Positions 1 to 8,203 of a stretch of DNA of 64,000 nucleotides are shown one piece after another. Every line of letters starts with the position of its first letter. Positions within the stretch are counted from its first letter, which is position 1. Source of the stretch: JACCTU01 sp963788055 (lineage in GTDB: Bacteria; Actinomycetota; Thermoleophilia; Gaiellales; Gaiellaceae); NCBI GenBank assembly GCA_963788055.1, contig CAWBFA010000001.1, positions 1-64,000 of the forward strand. The letters run 5' to 3'. A program made the translations under genes and the position numbers. The notes beneath the pieces were generated by a model. It was not told the origin of the DNA. It saw only the letters and a program-made list of their open reading frames with translations, and did no database searches.

Positions 1-4
1 TATG

Positions 5-28
5 AAAGCCCCCGGAAACGGGGGTTTT
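5..28 (+). terminator. Intrinsic terminator
   Basis: A six-base-pair C/G stem (9-14 with 19-24) closes a GAAA tetraloop and is followed by TTTT, with AAA before the stem that can pair with the T run. It would end transcription of a gene or tRNA lying just left of the window. The stretch from here to about 108 holds only a short direct repeat of TGGCCTCA (59-78) and no gene. Confidence 0.8.
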
Positions 29-108
29 CGTATTCCAGACGGTAAACGGCTTGGGCGGCGTGGCCTCAAAATGGCCTCACCTGATCGTGACGAGGGGATT
101 AGCGGCGA

Positions 109-333
109 GTGATCTGGGCGCAGCCGAACCTCGACTGCCATTCGCTCCGGCACGTCTTCGGCTCCGCGATGATCAAGGCCACGAACGGGGACGCGGAACG
201 AGTCCGCGTCTGGATGGGCCACAGCGACACCAAGACGTTGCTGCGCTGCTACTCGCATGAGTTCGAGGCCGTCCGGGGTGGCCGGCAGATCGCGCAGGAG
301 ATCGCGCAGATCGACGCGGCATTCGCCGGGTAG
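109..333 (+). pseudogene. Tyrosine recombinase (phage-type integrase), C-terminal fragment
   Basis: The 74-residue product matches only the last part of the catalytic domain of tyrosine recombinases. It has the HSLRH box that holds the second active-site Arg, then GHSDTKTL and RCYSH, which give the final His and the nucleophilic Tyr. The core-binding domain and the first catalytic Arg are absent, and the upstream bases do not encode them in any frame, so the gene is truncated at its 5' end. It sits between two strong terminators beside small orphan genes, as expected of a decayed integrative element. The GTG at 109 is only the first in-frame start and may not be used. Confidence 0.75.
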
Positions 334-358
334 TTCGTCTCCGAGACTCCAGCTACGA

Positions 359-382
359 GAAGGGCCCCTTACGGGGCCCTTC
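359..382. terminator. Bidirectional hairpin terminator
   Basis: A perfect ten-base-pair stem (359-368 with 373-382) closes a TTAC loop between two convergent genes, the integrase fragment ending at 333 and the RTX-like gene ending at 404. It lacks a long T run on either side, so termination is inferred from its strength and position. Confidence 0.7.
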
Positions 383-403
383 GTTCGTGCTGACGACCGA
401 GGA

Positions 404-1165
404 TTAGCGAAGCGCGAAGAAGATGCGGTTTGCATCGCCGCTGGACGACGCGTAGTACGTCGACAGCGAAGCGGCGTCAGCCGACGAGACTTCCCAGCAC
501 ACATTGCGGGTGATGGAACCGCCGACAAACGCTTGCGATCCCTCGTGGATGTGTGAGTTCGGAATGACGCCACACGACTGTCTATATGACGCGTATGGGA
601 CATTTGACGCGCCGACGGCGTACAGGTCGAAATAGTCGAAGGTGACGTTCTGGCTACGGACGTTCGTGGCAGTGACGGTCGCCATGAAGAACTGGTTTCC
701 AAGGGCGGGCGGGTCGTTGTACCGGTTCTCCGCCATGACGATCGCCGTGGCGTTGGGGATCGTCGCATCGACGCGAACTGCCCATCCGGTCGGCAGTTCG
801 GAGCCGGTCCGGTATGGGACGGGGTTCTCTCGAGCGCCAACGGGAGCGGACGGAGGTGGTGGTGTGGTTGACCCACCTCGAATGACTTCGCAGTCAGCTC
901 CGATCGCGTCTCGACCGTCGCTGTAGACGGTGTCGCGTCCGGGGCCGCACGACACGCGGTCGGCGCCTGCACCCGGATAGATGCGGTCGTTCCCACCGAG
1001 TCCGTAGAGCCGGTCGTTACCAGCTTTCCCGTAGAGCACGTCCGCGCCCGTGGTGCCGCGCAGGGTGTCCGATCGTCCGCCACCGATGACGGTGGCAGCG
1101 GTTGCCGTTGCCGCGATCAGCAGCGTGAGGGCAACCGTTCCAAGCACTGCAACAACCTTCTTCAT
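404..1165 (-). CDS. Secreted RTX-like calcium-binding protein with DUF4352-like domain
   Basis: The 253-residue product starts at the ATG at 1165, chosen because a strong GAGGAGG ribosome site lies just upstream and the next residues form a classic signal peptide (MKKV, hydrophobic stretch, ATATAA near residue 24). Residues about 28-95 hold glycine/aspartate nonapeptide repeats of the haemolysin type (for example GKAGNDRLYG and GLGGNDRIY), which bind calcium in this family. A Pro-rich linker (TTPPPPSAP) leads to a C-terminal domain of about 140 residues that resembles the immunoglobulin-like DUF4352 fold. It probably acts outside the cell; no ligand can be named. It is transcribed alone, ending at the hairpin at 359-382. 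Confidence 0.75.
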   Translation of the reverse strand: MKKVVAVLGTVALTLLIAATATAATVIGGGRSDTLRGTTGADVLYGKAGNDRLYGLGGNDRIYPGAGADRVSCGPGRDTVYSDGRDAIGADCEVIRGGSTTPPPPSAPVGARENPVPYRTGSELPTGWAVRVDATIPNATAIVMAENRYNDPPALGNQFFMATVTATNVRSQNVTFDYFDLYAVGASNVPYASYRQSCGVIPNSHIHEGSQAFVGGSITRNVCWEVSSADAASLSTYYASSSGDANRIFFALR

Positions 1166-1313
1166 TTCGTTCTTCCTCCTCAGTGGTGACTGGAGCGTCT
1201 GCCCGCCTTTGCAATGGCCTTGCGGCCGCAGGTCGGGCATGTGTCGCTCCGTTGGGGATCAACCCTGGGGATCGGCTCGTCCTACCAACCGATCCCCGAG
1301 TTGTGTCTGTCTG

Positions 1314-1580
1314 CTAGCGGTTGCCGCAGAGGGTGCTGTTGTTCCAGCCGGTGGCCGGGCCGTCCGCGCCGAGCTTCACCGAGCCGGCCAGAGTGGTGTC
1401 GCCCTGGCCGAGGTCGTGGCGGGCGCCCTGCTCGCCCAGGTAGCCGAACGTGCCGTGGTCTGCGCAGATCGTGTTGGCGCTGGCATTGGCGTAGCCGGGC
1501 TGGCTGTACGGCGCTGCGTTCGCAGTGGCCGGGATGACCAGGACAGCCGCCGCAGCGGCGATGGTGATGAACTTCTTCAT
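1314..1580 (-). CDS. Small secreted protein of unknown function
   Basis: The 88-residue product starts at the ATG at 1580, which has GAGGAG upstream and opens a clear signal peptide (MKKFIT, then an Ala-rich core ending ATANA near residue 20). The mature part is about 65 residues, with two cysteines (ICADH and LCGN) that could form one disulfide, and is rich in Gly, Asn and Ala. It lies behind the RTX-like gene on the same strand but 148 bases upstream, so a shared transcript is possible. I do not recognise the family. Confidence 0.65.
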   Translation of the reverse strand: MKKFITIAAAAAVLVIPATANAAPYSQPGYANASANTICADHGTFGYLGEQGARHDLGQGDTTLAGSVKLGADGPATGWNNSTLCGNR

Positions 1581-1772
1581 CAAGATGTACTCCTCTTCGT
1601 CGTGGTGACGGTTCTCGGTCGACCCAATGTCGCCCGGTTCGAGAGGGATTGTGCATAGCAAAACAGCTATACCGCTGGACCCAGTTGGGTCAATCGCGGG
1701 GCCCCGCCTCAACCTGTCGATTCCGGCGCCTCCGGTTCGTCCTAGTGTTGTCAGTACCGAAGGAGGCGCGGC

Positions 1773-2132
1773 ATGTACTACATGCTCTTGATCTATGGCG
1801 ACGAGGACGACTGGCGCTCGATCAGCGAGGACGGAGGGAAGGCGAAGGACGCGGAGTACAGCGCGTTCAGCGACGACCTCCGCGCACAGGGGAAGTTCAT
1901 CGACGCGAGAGAGTTGCAGTGGACGGAGACCGCGACGTCCGTGCGGGTGCGTGAGGGCGAGGTGCTCATGACCGACGGCCCGTTCATCGAGACGAAGGAA
2001 TCCCTCGGTGGCTACTTCGTGATCGAGGCCGATTCACTCGACGAGGCGCTCGAGTGGGCGGCCCGCATCCCGGATGCCCGCAATGGGGTGGTCGAGGTGC
2101 GGCCTGTCGTCATGAGACCGGCGGAGCAATAG
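1773..2132 (+). CDS. YciI-family (YCII/DGPF domain) protein
   Basis: The 119-residue product is a typical single YCII domain. It begins MYYMLLIYGDE and holds the family signature DGPFIETKE near residues 71-79, followed by GGYFVIEA. The fold is a ferredoxin-like alpha/beta barrel with a conserved His/Asp pair; enzymatic activity is not established for this subgroup. In actinobacteria these proteins are often encoded beside ECF sigma factors, but none is adjacent here. GAAGGAGG ends a few bases before the ATG and fixes the start. Confidence 0.9.
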   Translation: MYYMLLIYGDEDDWRSISEDGGKAKDAEYSAFSDDLRAQGKFIDARELQWTETATSVRVREGEVLMTDGPFIETKESLGGYFVIEADSLDEALEWAARIPDARNGVVEVRPVVMRPAEQ

Positions 2133-2175
2133 TCGAGGCCGTCTTCCGCGAGCTCGTCGTCTCTACACTCGGGCG

Positions 2176-2400
2176 ATGACCTGCACGCACGATCCCTACG
2201 ACCGCGCCGCGCAGCGTGGCGGCTTCGCCCAACAGATTCGGGTCAACGAGTCGCTCACCGCGTGGCTCCTCCGCGTCGACCCGGGTCCGAAGGGCTGCGG
2301 TCTCTGCGCCCGTGACGCCAACCCGACGACGTACCTGATCAAGGACCCGCCGAGGTCAGACCACGGCGTCGATCGTCTCGCGCAAGCGGTCGACCTCTAA
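2176..2400 (+). CDS. Hypothetical small protein with a CxxC-like pair
   Basis: The 74-residue open frame keeps codon usage typical of the window and ends just before the convergent signal peptidase gene. The product has Cys near residues 3, 54 and 57 (GCGLCARD), an arrangement that could bind a metal, and a hydrophilic C-terminus. The ribosome site is weak, so the start is uncertain. No family is recognised. Confidence 0.45.
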   Translation: MTCTHDPYDRAAQRGGFAQQIRVNESLTAWLLRVDPGPKGCGLCARDANPTTYLIKDPPRSDHGVDRLAQAVDL

Positions 2401-2405
2401 GGCGC

Positions 2406-3008
2406 TCAGCAGGCGACCTGTCCCGGCGGTACAAGCGTCTTGTCGTAGCCGGGCGTCCCGAATCGTCCGAGCGGCCAGTAGATGAGAAAGACGCGGCCGA
2501 AGATTGCGTCCCGTGGTACCGGCCCGAAGTCGCGGCTGTCCTGCGCCTCGCTGCGGTTGTCGCCGAGGACGAAGTACTGCTTCGCTCCGAGACGGATCGA
2601 GGAAAACGGGGCGGTCGCGATGTCGTCGGCCTTCGTTCCGTTGACGAAGACGCGTTCGCCGCGACCGACCACTGTGTCGCCGGGGACGCCGATCACACGC
2701 TTGGTGAGGTTCAGGTCGCGAGCGTCGGGGTCGGGTGTGATCGGGCTGCCGATCTGACCTTGTGCGTGGATGACCACAAGTTCGCCCCGATGCGGGTCGC
2801 GAACGTGGTAAGTGAAACCTTCGGAGAGGGTGCGGGCGTTACATGCCGGGATCGTTGGGGCATTGCTCGCACCCTCGCCACCGACGGTCGAGACGACCAG
2901 GCCCGTCGACTGAAGCACAACGGCAACAACAACAAACGCGACAACGGTCGCGATCGGTACCCAGACAACCTTCCGGCGAGGGCGCCATCTGGCCATTCGC
3001 CTGATCAT
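2406..3008 (-). CDS. lepB: Signal peptidase I
   Basis: The 200-residue product is a type I leader peptidase of the S26 family, which removes signal peptides at the outer face of the membrane. One N-terminal membrane segment (residues about 16-36) follows a basic start. The catalytic Ser lies in ASNAPTIP, a variant of the usual SMEPT box, and the catalytic Lys in TKRVIGVPGD. The conserved LGDNR-x-x-SxDSR-like box follows as VLGDNRSEAQDSRDFG. It stands alone rather than beside rplS or rnhB, its usual neighbours, so it may be an accessory peptidase serving the many small secreted proteins nearby. Confidence 0.88.
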   Translation of the reverse strand: MIRRMARWRPRRKVVWVPIATVVAFVVVAVVLQSTGLVVSTVGGEGASNAPTIPACNARTLSEGFTYHVRDPHRGELVVIHAQGQIGSPITPDPDARDLNLTKRVIGVPGDTVVGRGERVFVNGTKADDIATAPFSSIRLGAKQYFVLGDNRSEAQDSRDFGPVPRDAIFGRVFLIYWPLGRFGTPGYDKTLVPPGQVAC

Positions 3009-3045
3009 CTGCCTTCACTCCCCGTGCCGTCTAGCCTCGCCCTCG

Positions 3046-3071
3046 CGAGGAGCTTCGAGTGAAGCTCCTCG
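3046..3071. repeat. Perfect hairpin in intergenic DNA
   Basis: An eleven-base-pair stem (3046-3056 with 3061-3071) closes a GAGT loop between the divergent signal peptidase gene and the gene at 3205. There is no T run. It could be a processed hairpin or an operator; the sequence does not decide. Confidence 0.5.
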
Positions 3072-3204
3072 GACAGCTCGATGTGCAACTCTCCCGCCCG
3101 AGCCGACGAACTAGTAGCTGGCGCCCAGCAGCAGAAAAGCCTGCGGACTTAGGATCTGCTGATCCGGGCCGCTCTGGTTCGGCCCCGGCACCCAGGAGGC
3201 GGAA

Positions 3205-3468
3205 ATGCCTACCGTATTTATCTACCACGAGGTCAAAGACAAGGACCATTGGCTCGCGTCACCCAAGCGTGAGGAGGTCCTCGGTCCTCTTGGCGTGACG
3301 AACATCCGCCTTTTCGTCGACCCCATGAACCCGACGCGTGTCGGCGGGATGATGAACGTCCCGGACATGGACGCCCTCCAGGCCGCGATGCAGACCGAGG
3401 CAGGCGCCGAGGCGATGGAGTACGACGGAATCTTGCCCGAGACGCTTGTGATTCTCGTCGAGGCTTGA
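3205..3468 (+). CDS. Hypothetical small alpha/beta protein
   Basis: The 87-residue product starts at an ATG preceded by CAGGAGGCGG, a strong ribosome site. It runs MPTVFIYHEVKDKDHWL through a MMNVPDMDALQAAM segment to a strand at the C-terminus, a layout like small ferredoxin-like proteins of the antibiotic-biosynthesis-monooxygenase or DUF3764 type. No catalytic residue can be assigned. It is probably a cytosolic dimer by analogy with that fold. Confidence 0.65.
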   Translation: MPTVFIYHEVKDKDHWLASPKREEVLGPLGVTNIRLFVDPMNPTRVGGMMNVPDMDALQAAMQTEAGAEAMEYDGILPETLVILVEA

Positions 3469-3538
3469 CCGAGTCGGTGAGGTCGACCGACTAGCTACCC
3501 GTACAGGATCGCCTGCACCCGCTCCATCGCGGCGGCTC

Positions 3539-3791
3539 TCAGGGATTCAGCGCGGCTCGGTAACGCTCGCGCGGATCCCCGAGCTCCTTGACCCGATTCG
3601 GCTTCGCGCACAGCTTGACGGCCCTGAGGTCGCAGAGCTCGCCCGCCACGCGAACGCGAGGGTCCGCCCGCTGCGACCTTCGCCACCGGCTTCTCCCGCC
3701 CGTCCTTGGCGAGCCCCGCGTAGACGGCGAGCGTGACGTCGTGGCGAAGCTCGCCGCGGCCGGGGTTCGGGCGCTTGGCCGAAAGCCGCAT
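3539..3791 (-). pseudogene. Possible frame-broken small gene
   Basis: The minus strand shows protein-like pieces in different frames that join to one plausible product: an N-terminal part (TLAVYAGLAKDGREKP) from 3791 and a C-terminal part (CDLRAVKLCAKPNRVKE) ending at a TGA at 3539-3541. One or two indels would be needed to connect them. I do not recognise the family, and the reading rests on composition alone. Confidence 0.25.
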
Positions 3792-3808
3792 CTGAATAAG
3801 CTCCCACC

Positions 3809-4364
3809 GTGCCCGAGGCGCAGCTCACGGACTCAGGCTCGGGGCTCGCACCCGTCACCGAGGGCTGGTTCGTCGTGAACGTGCGCGATGCCGAGTGGTG
3901 GTTCACGGACACGAGGCACGCGGCGTGCAGATTCGAGAACGAGAGCGGCGAAGCTCCGGTCGAGTTCGCACAGTTCGGGATCAACCTCACCGTCCTGGAA
4001 CCGGGCCAGTCCAACGGCTTCTACCACTCCGAGTCGGCGCAGGAAGCGTTCCTCGTTCTGTCCGGGCAGTGCAGGCTGCTCGTCGAGGGCGAGGAGCGGC
4101 TCCTGGGGCCATGGGACTTCGTCCACTGCCCGCCGCACACGGAGCACATCTTCGTGGGCGCCGGAGACGGGCCGTGCGTGATCCTGATGGCAGGAATGGT
4201 ATCGGTCGGAGGAGTGGGCGGTGCGCTACCCGGTGTCGGAGCTCGCAGCGCGGTACGGCGCAAGCGTGGCGGAGGAGACCTCCGATCCGGCGCAGGCCTA
4301 CACCGAGGTCGAGTGGTTCCGGCGAGAGCGGCCGCCGTACTGGGACCGCCTTCCGTGGGTCTGA
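3809..4364 (+). pseudogene. Cupin-domain protein, frameshifted
   Basis: The first 130 residues (GTG at 3809) are a standard cupin barrel. Metal-ligand boxes are visible as GFYHSESAQEAFLVLSG and CPPHTEHIF. Near 4190-4205 the frame moves by one base: the continuation EWYRSEEWAVRYPVSE up to the TGA at 4362-4364 matches the usual C-terminal tail of this cupin group (RYPVSE, then a WFRRERPPYW segment) but lies in the next frame. As written, the first frame runs into junk to 4408. Both halves look unmutated, so one extra base from sequencing error is the simplest explanation. The substrate is unknown; such cupins bind small sugars or act as dioxygenases. Confidence 0.75.
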
Positions 4365-4847
4365 CGACGCCCGTGACCGCGACTGGCACGTGGGCGACCG
4401 GGTGCTGATCCGTCCCGGGGTTTCAGTTCCGCAATGTCCGCATGAGGCGGACCAGCCGAAGGGGGCCGGCGACTCTGCTGTATGAGGGGGTCGCCCGGTG
4501 CGGCAGGCGGCTCCCTCAGTCCCTTCACAAGGTCCAATCCGCGGCGTCGAGAGCCAAGAGCCGGCCGTTCTTAAGCGAGGCTTAAGCAAGTGGGGTAGAG
4601 AATGAGTGCCGGGCGTACCGGCCGTGTCCGCAGTACCCCTCCCCGACGGCCGACATGCGCCCGGCTTCTCACTCGTACCCCTGGATGACCTTTGGTGATC
4701 CGCTCGCGGGGCTTATTGACAGAACGCTTACCGGTGAAAACGAGCGAGAAGCCGAGACACCACCCCAACTCTGCGACGCAAGAGGCAACAGATGAGAGTC
4801 AGGTGTACAGCCGGACTGGACCAGAGGCCGCCGGTTAACCTTCGCGA
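4365..4847. other. Intergenic region without a recognisable gene
   Basis: No convincing reading frame, RNA gene or terminator is seen in these 480 bases. The only structure is a pair of direct repeats, CTTAAGCGAG at 4570-4579 and CTTAAGCAAG at 4581-4590, spaced eleven bases apart (one helical turn). This arrangement can mark a regulator-binding site. Base composition around 4680-4760 is somewhat richer in A+T than the coding DNA. Confidence 0.5.
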
Positions 4848-5054
4848 GTGGGACGTGAAGTCGAGGACGCCGCCCGTCCGTGCCCCATGTGCGGCGCGAC
4901 GACGTGGATCCTCCTCGACGGGATGTCGACGCTGCAAGCGTTGGAAGGCGGGCTTCAGGCGCTGGCGTTCTCATGCGATCGCTGCGGCTTCATCCGCTGG
5001 CACCGCAAGGACAAGGTCGACGCGGAACCCTTCCCCTCAGCCCACCCTCAGTAG
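4848..5054 (+). CDS. Small zinc-ribbon protein
   Basis: The 68-residue product has two CxxC knuckles, CPMC near residue 12 and CDRC near residue 43, the spacing of a zinc ribbon. The second is followed by GFIRWH, as in small rubredoxin-like or DNA-binding zinc ribbons of actinobacteria. The GTG at 4848 is the only sensible start and has no strong ribosome site. The target of the ribbon is unknown. Confidence 0.55.
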   Translation: MGREVEDAARPCPMCGATTWILLDGMSTLQALEGGLQALAFSCDRCGFIRWHRKDKVDAEPFPSAHPQ

Positions 5055-5131
5055 TGCCTCAGCCGACCGCGGCATGGTTGCTGCGTGCTGTGGATTCGAC
5101 GGACTTCACACAACAGAGGGAGGAACACGTC

Positions 5132-5368
5132 ATGCGGCAACGAGTAGTCGTGTCTCTGTTCGCGGTTGGTGCGCTCGCCCTGGCGGCGTCGCCTGCCGGG
5201 GCGCGGAGCCCCTCGTGCGTGGGGCAGTTCGCATCGGGGTCGGCGCAGGCGGATGGTCGAGCGTTCGGCGCCGACATCAGCTTTGGGGCGCAGTTTGCAA
5301 GCCAGCCGAACTTCGGTGCCGGTGTCGTCGCGCCCTTCGCGCATGAGCCGCGCGAGGCGTGCTTCTGA
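5132..5368 (+). CDS. Small secreted protein of unknown function
   Basis: The 78-residue product starts at the ATG at 5132, after AGGGAGGA, and opens with a signal peptide (MRQRVVVSLFAVGALALAAS, cleavage near PAGARS). The mature chain of about 50 residues has two cysteines, one near its start (SCVGQFAS) and one at the end (EACF), and several Phe-Gly pairs. It matches a class of short exported actinobacterial proteins with no known role. Confidence 0.6.
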   Translation: MRQRVVVSLFAVGALALAASPAGARSPSCVGQFASGSAQADGRAFGADISFGAQFASQPNFGAGVVAPFAHEPREACF

Positions 5369-5412
5369 GCAGACCCCGGCTTCTCGCTTGCATGCCGCAC
5401 TAGACTCACGGA

Positions 5413-5853
5413 GTGGTGCGGGTCGAGCTCGCCCATCGCTACGACGTCCCCGCCGAGCGCGGCTTCGCGTTCATCACTGACACGGCGAACTGGCCGAAGT
5501 TCTGGCCGGGCTTCGTTCGACTCGAGCCTGGTTCCGAATGGGCCGCGGTCGGCGACACGGCACGGCTGGTCACGCGACTGCTCGGGCGCGAACGTGAGTT
5601 GGCCATGACGGTGAAGCGGTTCGAGCAGAATCGGCTCGTGACCTACACCAGCACGCAGCCCGGTTTGCCCGACGCCTACCACGAGCGCCACTTCGAGCCC
5701 GACGGCGACGGGTTCGTCTATCGGCTCGTCGTCGAGTACGACCCCCGGAGCGGAGTCGGCGGTGTGTTCGACCGCATGCTGCTCGCGCGTGGGATCCGGC
5801 GCGCGTTCGAAAGCACGTTCGCGGCTCTCGAGAGAGAATTCCTTCAACCGTGA
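5413..5853 (+). CDS. SRPBCC/polyketide-cyclase-like ligand-binding protein
   Basis: The 146-residue product has the START-like SRPBCC layout: a first strand with VELAHRYDVPAERGFAFI, then the N-W-P-x-F-W-P segment, a long beta sheet and a C-terminal helix (AFESTFAALEREF). This fold encloses a hydrophobic cavity for lipids or polyketides and is cytosolic. No catalytic residue is evident. It begins at GTG 5413 and ends 20 bases before the convergent peptidase gene. Confidence 0.75.
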   Translation: MVRVELAHRYDVPAERGFAFITDTANWPKFWPGFVRLEPGSEWAAVGDTARLVTRLLGRERELAMTVKRFEQNRLVTYTSTQPGLPDAYHERHFEPDGDGFVYRLVVEYDPRSGVGGVFDRMLLARGIRRAFESTFAALEREFLQP

Positions 5854-5872
5854 CGCGAATCGGTGACGGACG

Positions 5873-6892
5873 TCAGTTCCGCACAGTGACGTCGGTGTTG
5901 TCGACGCGGCTGTTCCCTGCCGCGTCCCAGACCCGGATGCTGATCCGGTAGCGCCCGTTCGGGAGCCGCCGGGTGTCGAGGTACGGGCGCGGGAAGAGCC
6001 TGAACCAGTAGACCCCTTGGCAGCGGAGCGATCCGTGGCGGCGCACGCAGCCGCCTGCGGAGAGGTTTTGCTCCGTGCCTGGGGCGTAGTGTTGCCCGGC
6101 CGGCAGTTCCAGCATCTGTTCCGAGCGAAAGACGTCTTGGTCGTGGAAGACGCGGCCTGTCCCGTGTTGAGCGAGGCTGACGGAAACGCGGTGCGGGTGG
6201 TGCGGCGCGGCCAGCCATGGCTTGGCTTTGAACCAGCCGATGAACGATTGCGGGTCGGCTATCCGAGCGCGCACGTCGATCGTTCCCGAGAGCCGCGCCT
6301 TGTTGAGCCGGCGGCCGGCTTGGGGGTAGCGGGCCACGTTGACCGGCCGGCGGCCCCACGGCGGGCTTGCCGGCGTGTAGAAGCGCACCTCCTCGACGGC
6401 CGGTCGTGCCGTGTCGAGATAGGGCGCGAGCTTGCCTCCGGGTCGGAGCGGGTTGACGAACACGCGTCGCCCGTCGGGAAGATCGAAAAGCTCGCCAAGG
6501 TGCACGTGCCAATCCCCGTTCCAGGCCCAGGCGATCTGCTGGCCCGGTTGCACGAGCTCACCGACGCGAACGAGCGCGTCGACGTGTTCGTAGCGGAAGT
6601 GAGCGATGTCGATCAGGCCCCGTACCCCGTGAGGCGATGCGCGGGTGACCCGGCCTCCCTCGATTGCGTGCACGCGGTGTGTGCGGCCGGCCGGCGCGCC
6701 GCGGTCGGGCCGATCGTCACGGACTGCGATGTCGACGCCGTCGTGGTACACCGCGCCAAGCTGGTCATGGGCGCGCGGGTCCAAGAAGGAGCCGCGGATC
6801 GGGTGCTGCCGGTGGAGCGGCAAGATCGGCCAGCCCCGCCACTGGTCGTTGTAGATCTGAGCGGTCTCGAGGCGTCCTTGCACGTCTGGCAC
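5873..6892 (-). CDS. M23-family (lysostaphin-type) metallopeptidase-like protein
   Basis: The 339-residue product from GTG 6892 contains the zinc-site pattern of M23 endopeptidases: YHDGVDIAV (HxxxD) near residue 50 and WHVHLGEL (HxH) near residue 128. Between them lies the usual glycine-rich sheet with PGQQIAWA. M23 enzymes cut peptidoglycan cross-bridges. The C-terminal 150 residues form a beta-rich domain ending in an Ig-like segment (YRISIRVWDAAGN). The start was chosen because GGAGGAG lies upstream; it leaves no signal peptide, which is odd for a wall enzyme, so an upstream start overlapping the next gene remains possible. Confidence 0.7.
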   Translation of the reverse strand: MPDVQGRLETAQIYNDQWRGWPILPLHRQHPIRGSFLDPRAHDQLGAVYHDGVDIAVRDDRPDRGAPAGRTHRVHAIEGGRVTRASPHGVRGLIDIAHFRYEHVDALVRVGELVQPGQQIAWAWNGDWHVHLGELFDLPDGRRVFVNPLRPGGKLAPYLDTARPAVEEVRFYTPASPPWGRRPVNVARYPQAGRRLNKARLSGTIDVRARIADPQSFIGWFKAKPWLAAPHHPHRVSVSLAQHGTGRVFHDQDVFRSEQMLELPAGQHYAPGTEQNLSAGGCVRRHGSLRCQGVYWFRLFPRPYLDTRRLPNGRYRISIRVWDAAGNSRVDNTDVTVRN

Positions 6893-6943
6893 AGGCGTTT
6901 TCTCTCCTCCGTTGCGTTCTCGTATGCGTGCAATCCTCCAGCC

Positions 6944-7747
6944 TTGGCCACCCGAAAGTGGACCGTCCGCTACCGGGCACACAACGGCGCACCCCGGCCG
7001 GCAGTCGTGCTCGTCCCCGATGAGTTCGGGCCGGGCAAGCCCTCACCACCGCTCCCACTCGTCATCTCGCCACACGGGCGCGGTGTGTCCGCCGCCGTGA
7101 ACGCTCGACTCTGGGGTGAGCTGCCCGACCGCGGCGGATTCGCGGTGATCTGCCCGGGAGGGATGGGACGGCGGCTCCCGCTTCACTCCTGGGGCTACCG
7201 GGGCCAGATCACCGACCTCGCCCGGATGCACGAGATCGCCCGCAGAACGCTGCCCTGGCTCAGGATCGACCAGCGCCGGATCTATGCACTCGGCGGCAGC
7301 ATGGGCGGACAGGAAACACTTCTCCTGCTCGGGCAACACCCGCACCTGCTCGCCGGGGCAGTCGCCTTCGACTCGGTGACCAACTTCTACCGTCGCTACA
7401 ACGACTTCGCGATCACCCCTGGCCGACGCGGTCTCCAAGCGCTCGCCCGATTCGAAGTCGGCGGCACTCCGCGCACCAACCCGACCGGCTACGTGCTTCG
7501 CAGCCCCACGCACTGGATCAAAGAGATCGCCGGATCAGGTGTCCGTCTCCAGCTCTGGTGGAGCATCACCGACCAAATCGTCATCGACCAAACCCACCAG
7601 TCCGCCCACTTCTACAACGAACTCCGCAAGCTCCGCCCGCGAGCTCGAGTCGAGGCTGTCACAGGCGTTTGGCGACACTCCGCCGAGATGCGCCACGACA
7701 CCCAGCTCCCAGACGCCGTCCGGTGGCTGGGCCTTCTACCCGTCTAG
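6944..7747 (+). CDS. Alpha/beta-hydrolase, LpqC/PHB-depolymerase-like esterase
   Basis: The product is a serine hydrolase. The oxyanion strand PLVISPHGRG is followed by the nucleophile elbow YALGGSMGGQETLL (GxSxG), and a late His in WRHSAEM is the probable third catalytic residue. This arrangement fits the esterase/depolymerase group that cleaves short polyester or aryl esters, often exported. The start is unsure: no ATG lies in frame, TTG 6944 is used here, and the frame is open further upstream. The gene is divergent from the M23 gene with about 50 bases between. Confidence 0.75.
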   Translation: MATRKWTVRYRAHNGAPRPAVVLVPDEFGPGKPSPPLPLVISPHGRGVSAAVNARLWGELPDRGGFAVICPGGMGRRLPLHSWGYRGQITDLARMHEIARRTLPWLRIDQRRIYALGGSMGGQETLLLLGQHPHLLAGAVAFDSVTNFYRRYNDFAITPGRRGLQALARFEVGGTPRTNPTGYVLRSPTHWIKEIAGSGVRLQLWWSITDQIVIDQTHQSAHFYNELRKLRPRARVEAVTGVWRHSAEMRHDTQLPDAVRWLGLLPV

Positions 7748-7774
7748 GCGACGCCAAAGCCGTAAGGTTGAGCC

Positions 7775-7960
7775 GTGGACTGGCTCTGGCTCCTAGGGAC
7801 CGTCGCGGCCATCGCCTGGGTCGTCGCGATCGTCGACATGGTTCGGCGGCGCAACTCGCTCTCGCGCGGGCAAGTCTTCGCCTGGATTTTGATCGTGATC
7901 ATCCTTCCCGTCCTGGGGACGATCCTCTACTTCGTGGTCGGCCGGAAGCCTGCGGTCTAG
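7775..7960 (+). CDS. PLDc_N-domain small membrane protein
   Basis: The 61-residue product consists of two membrane helices linked by a short basic loop (MVRRRNSLSRGQ) and ends VVGRKP. This is the pattern of the PLDc_N domain, named after the N-terminus of cardiolipin synthases but common as a stand-alone actinobacterial protein. It starts at GTG 7775, 28 bases after the esterase, and may share its transcript. Function is unknown. Confidence 0.85.
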   Translation: MDWLWLLGTVAAIAWVVAIVDMVRRRNSLSRGQVFAWILIVIILPVLGTILYFVVGRKPAV

Positions 7961-8203
7961 GCCGCGTTCACTTCCAGCGACGGCCCGATCCAAGCAGGTG
8001 CTGCGCGTAGCCGCGCAGCGACGCCAATGACGTCAGCACCTGACGTATTCGCAGCACTCCCACCGGTCTGGCGCTCGCGCGTGGCAAGCAACGGACGTGC
8101 TCCCACCGTCGCGTCTTCGGCTCTACAGAACGACGGCTTCGGCGCAGTCGGTTCTTGGGCCGGGTGACCAGCGACTACCGGTGCGACACGTCGACCAGAC
8201 TCC
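7961..8203. other. Intergenic region with a short hairpin
   Basis: No gene is seen. A perfect eight-base-pair hairpin (8000-8007 with 8012-8019, loop TAGC) lies between the convergent PLDc_N and glycosylase-like genes and may act as a terminator. A pair of TGACGT elements follows at about 8028-8046. Confidence 0.4.

Noticed and set aside
6017..6943. Long N-terminal extension of the esterase frame across the M23 gene
   Set aside because: The extension lies antisense to the M23 zinc motifs and has no esterase features; the domain begins near 6944.
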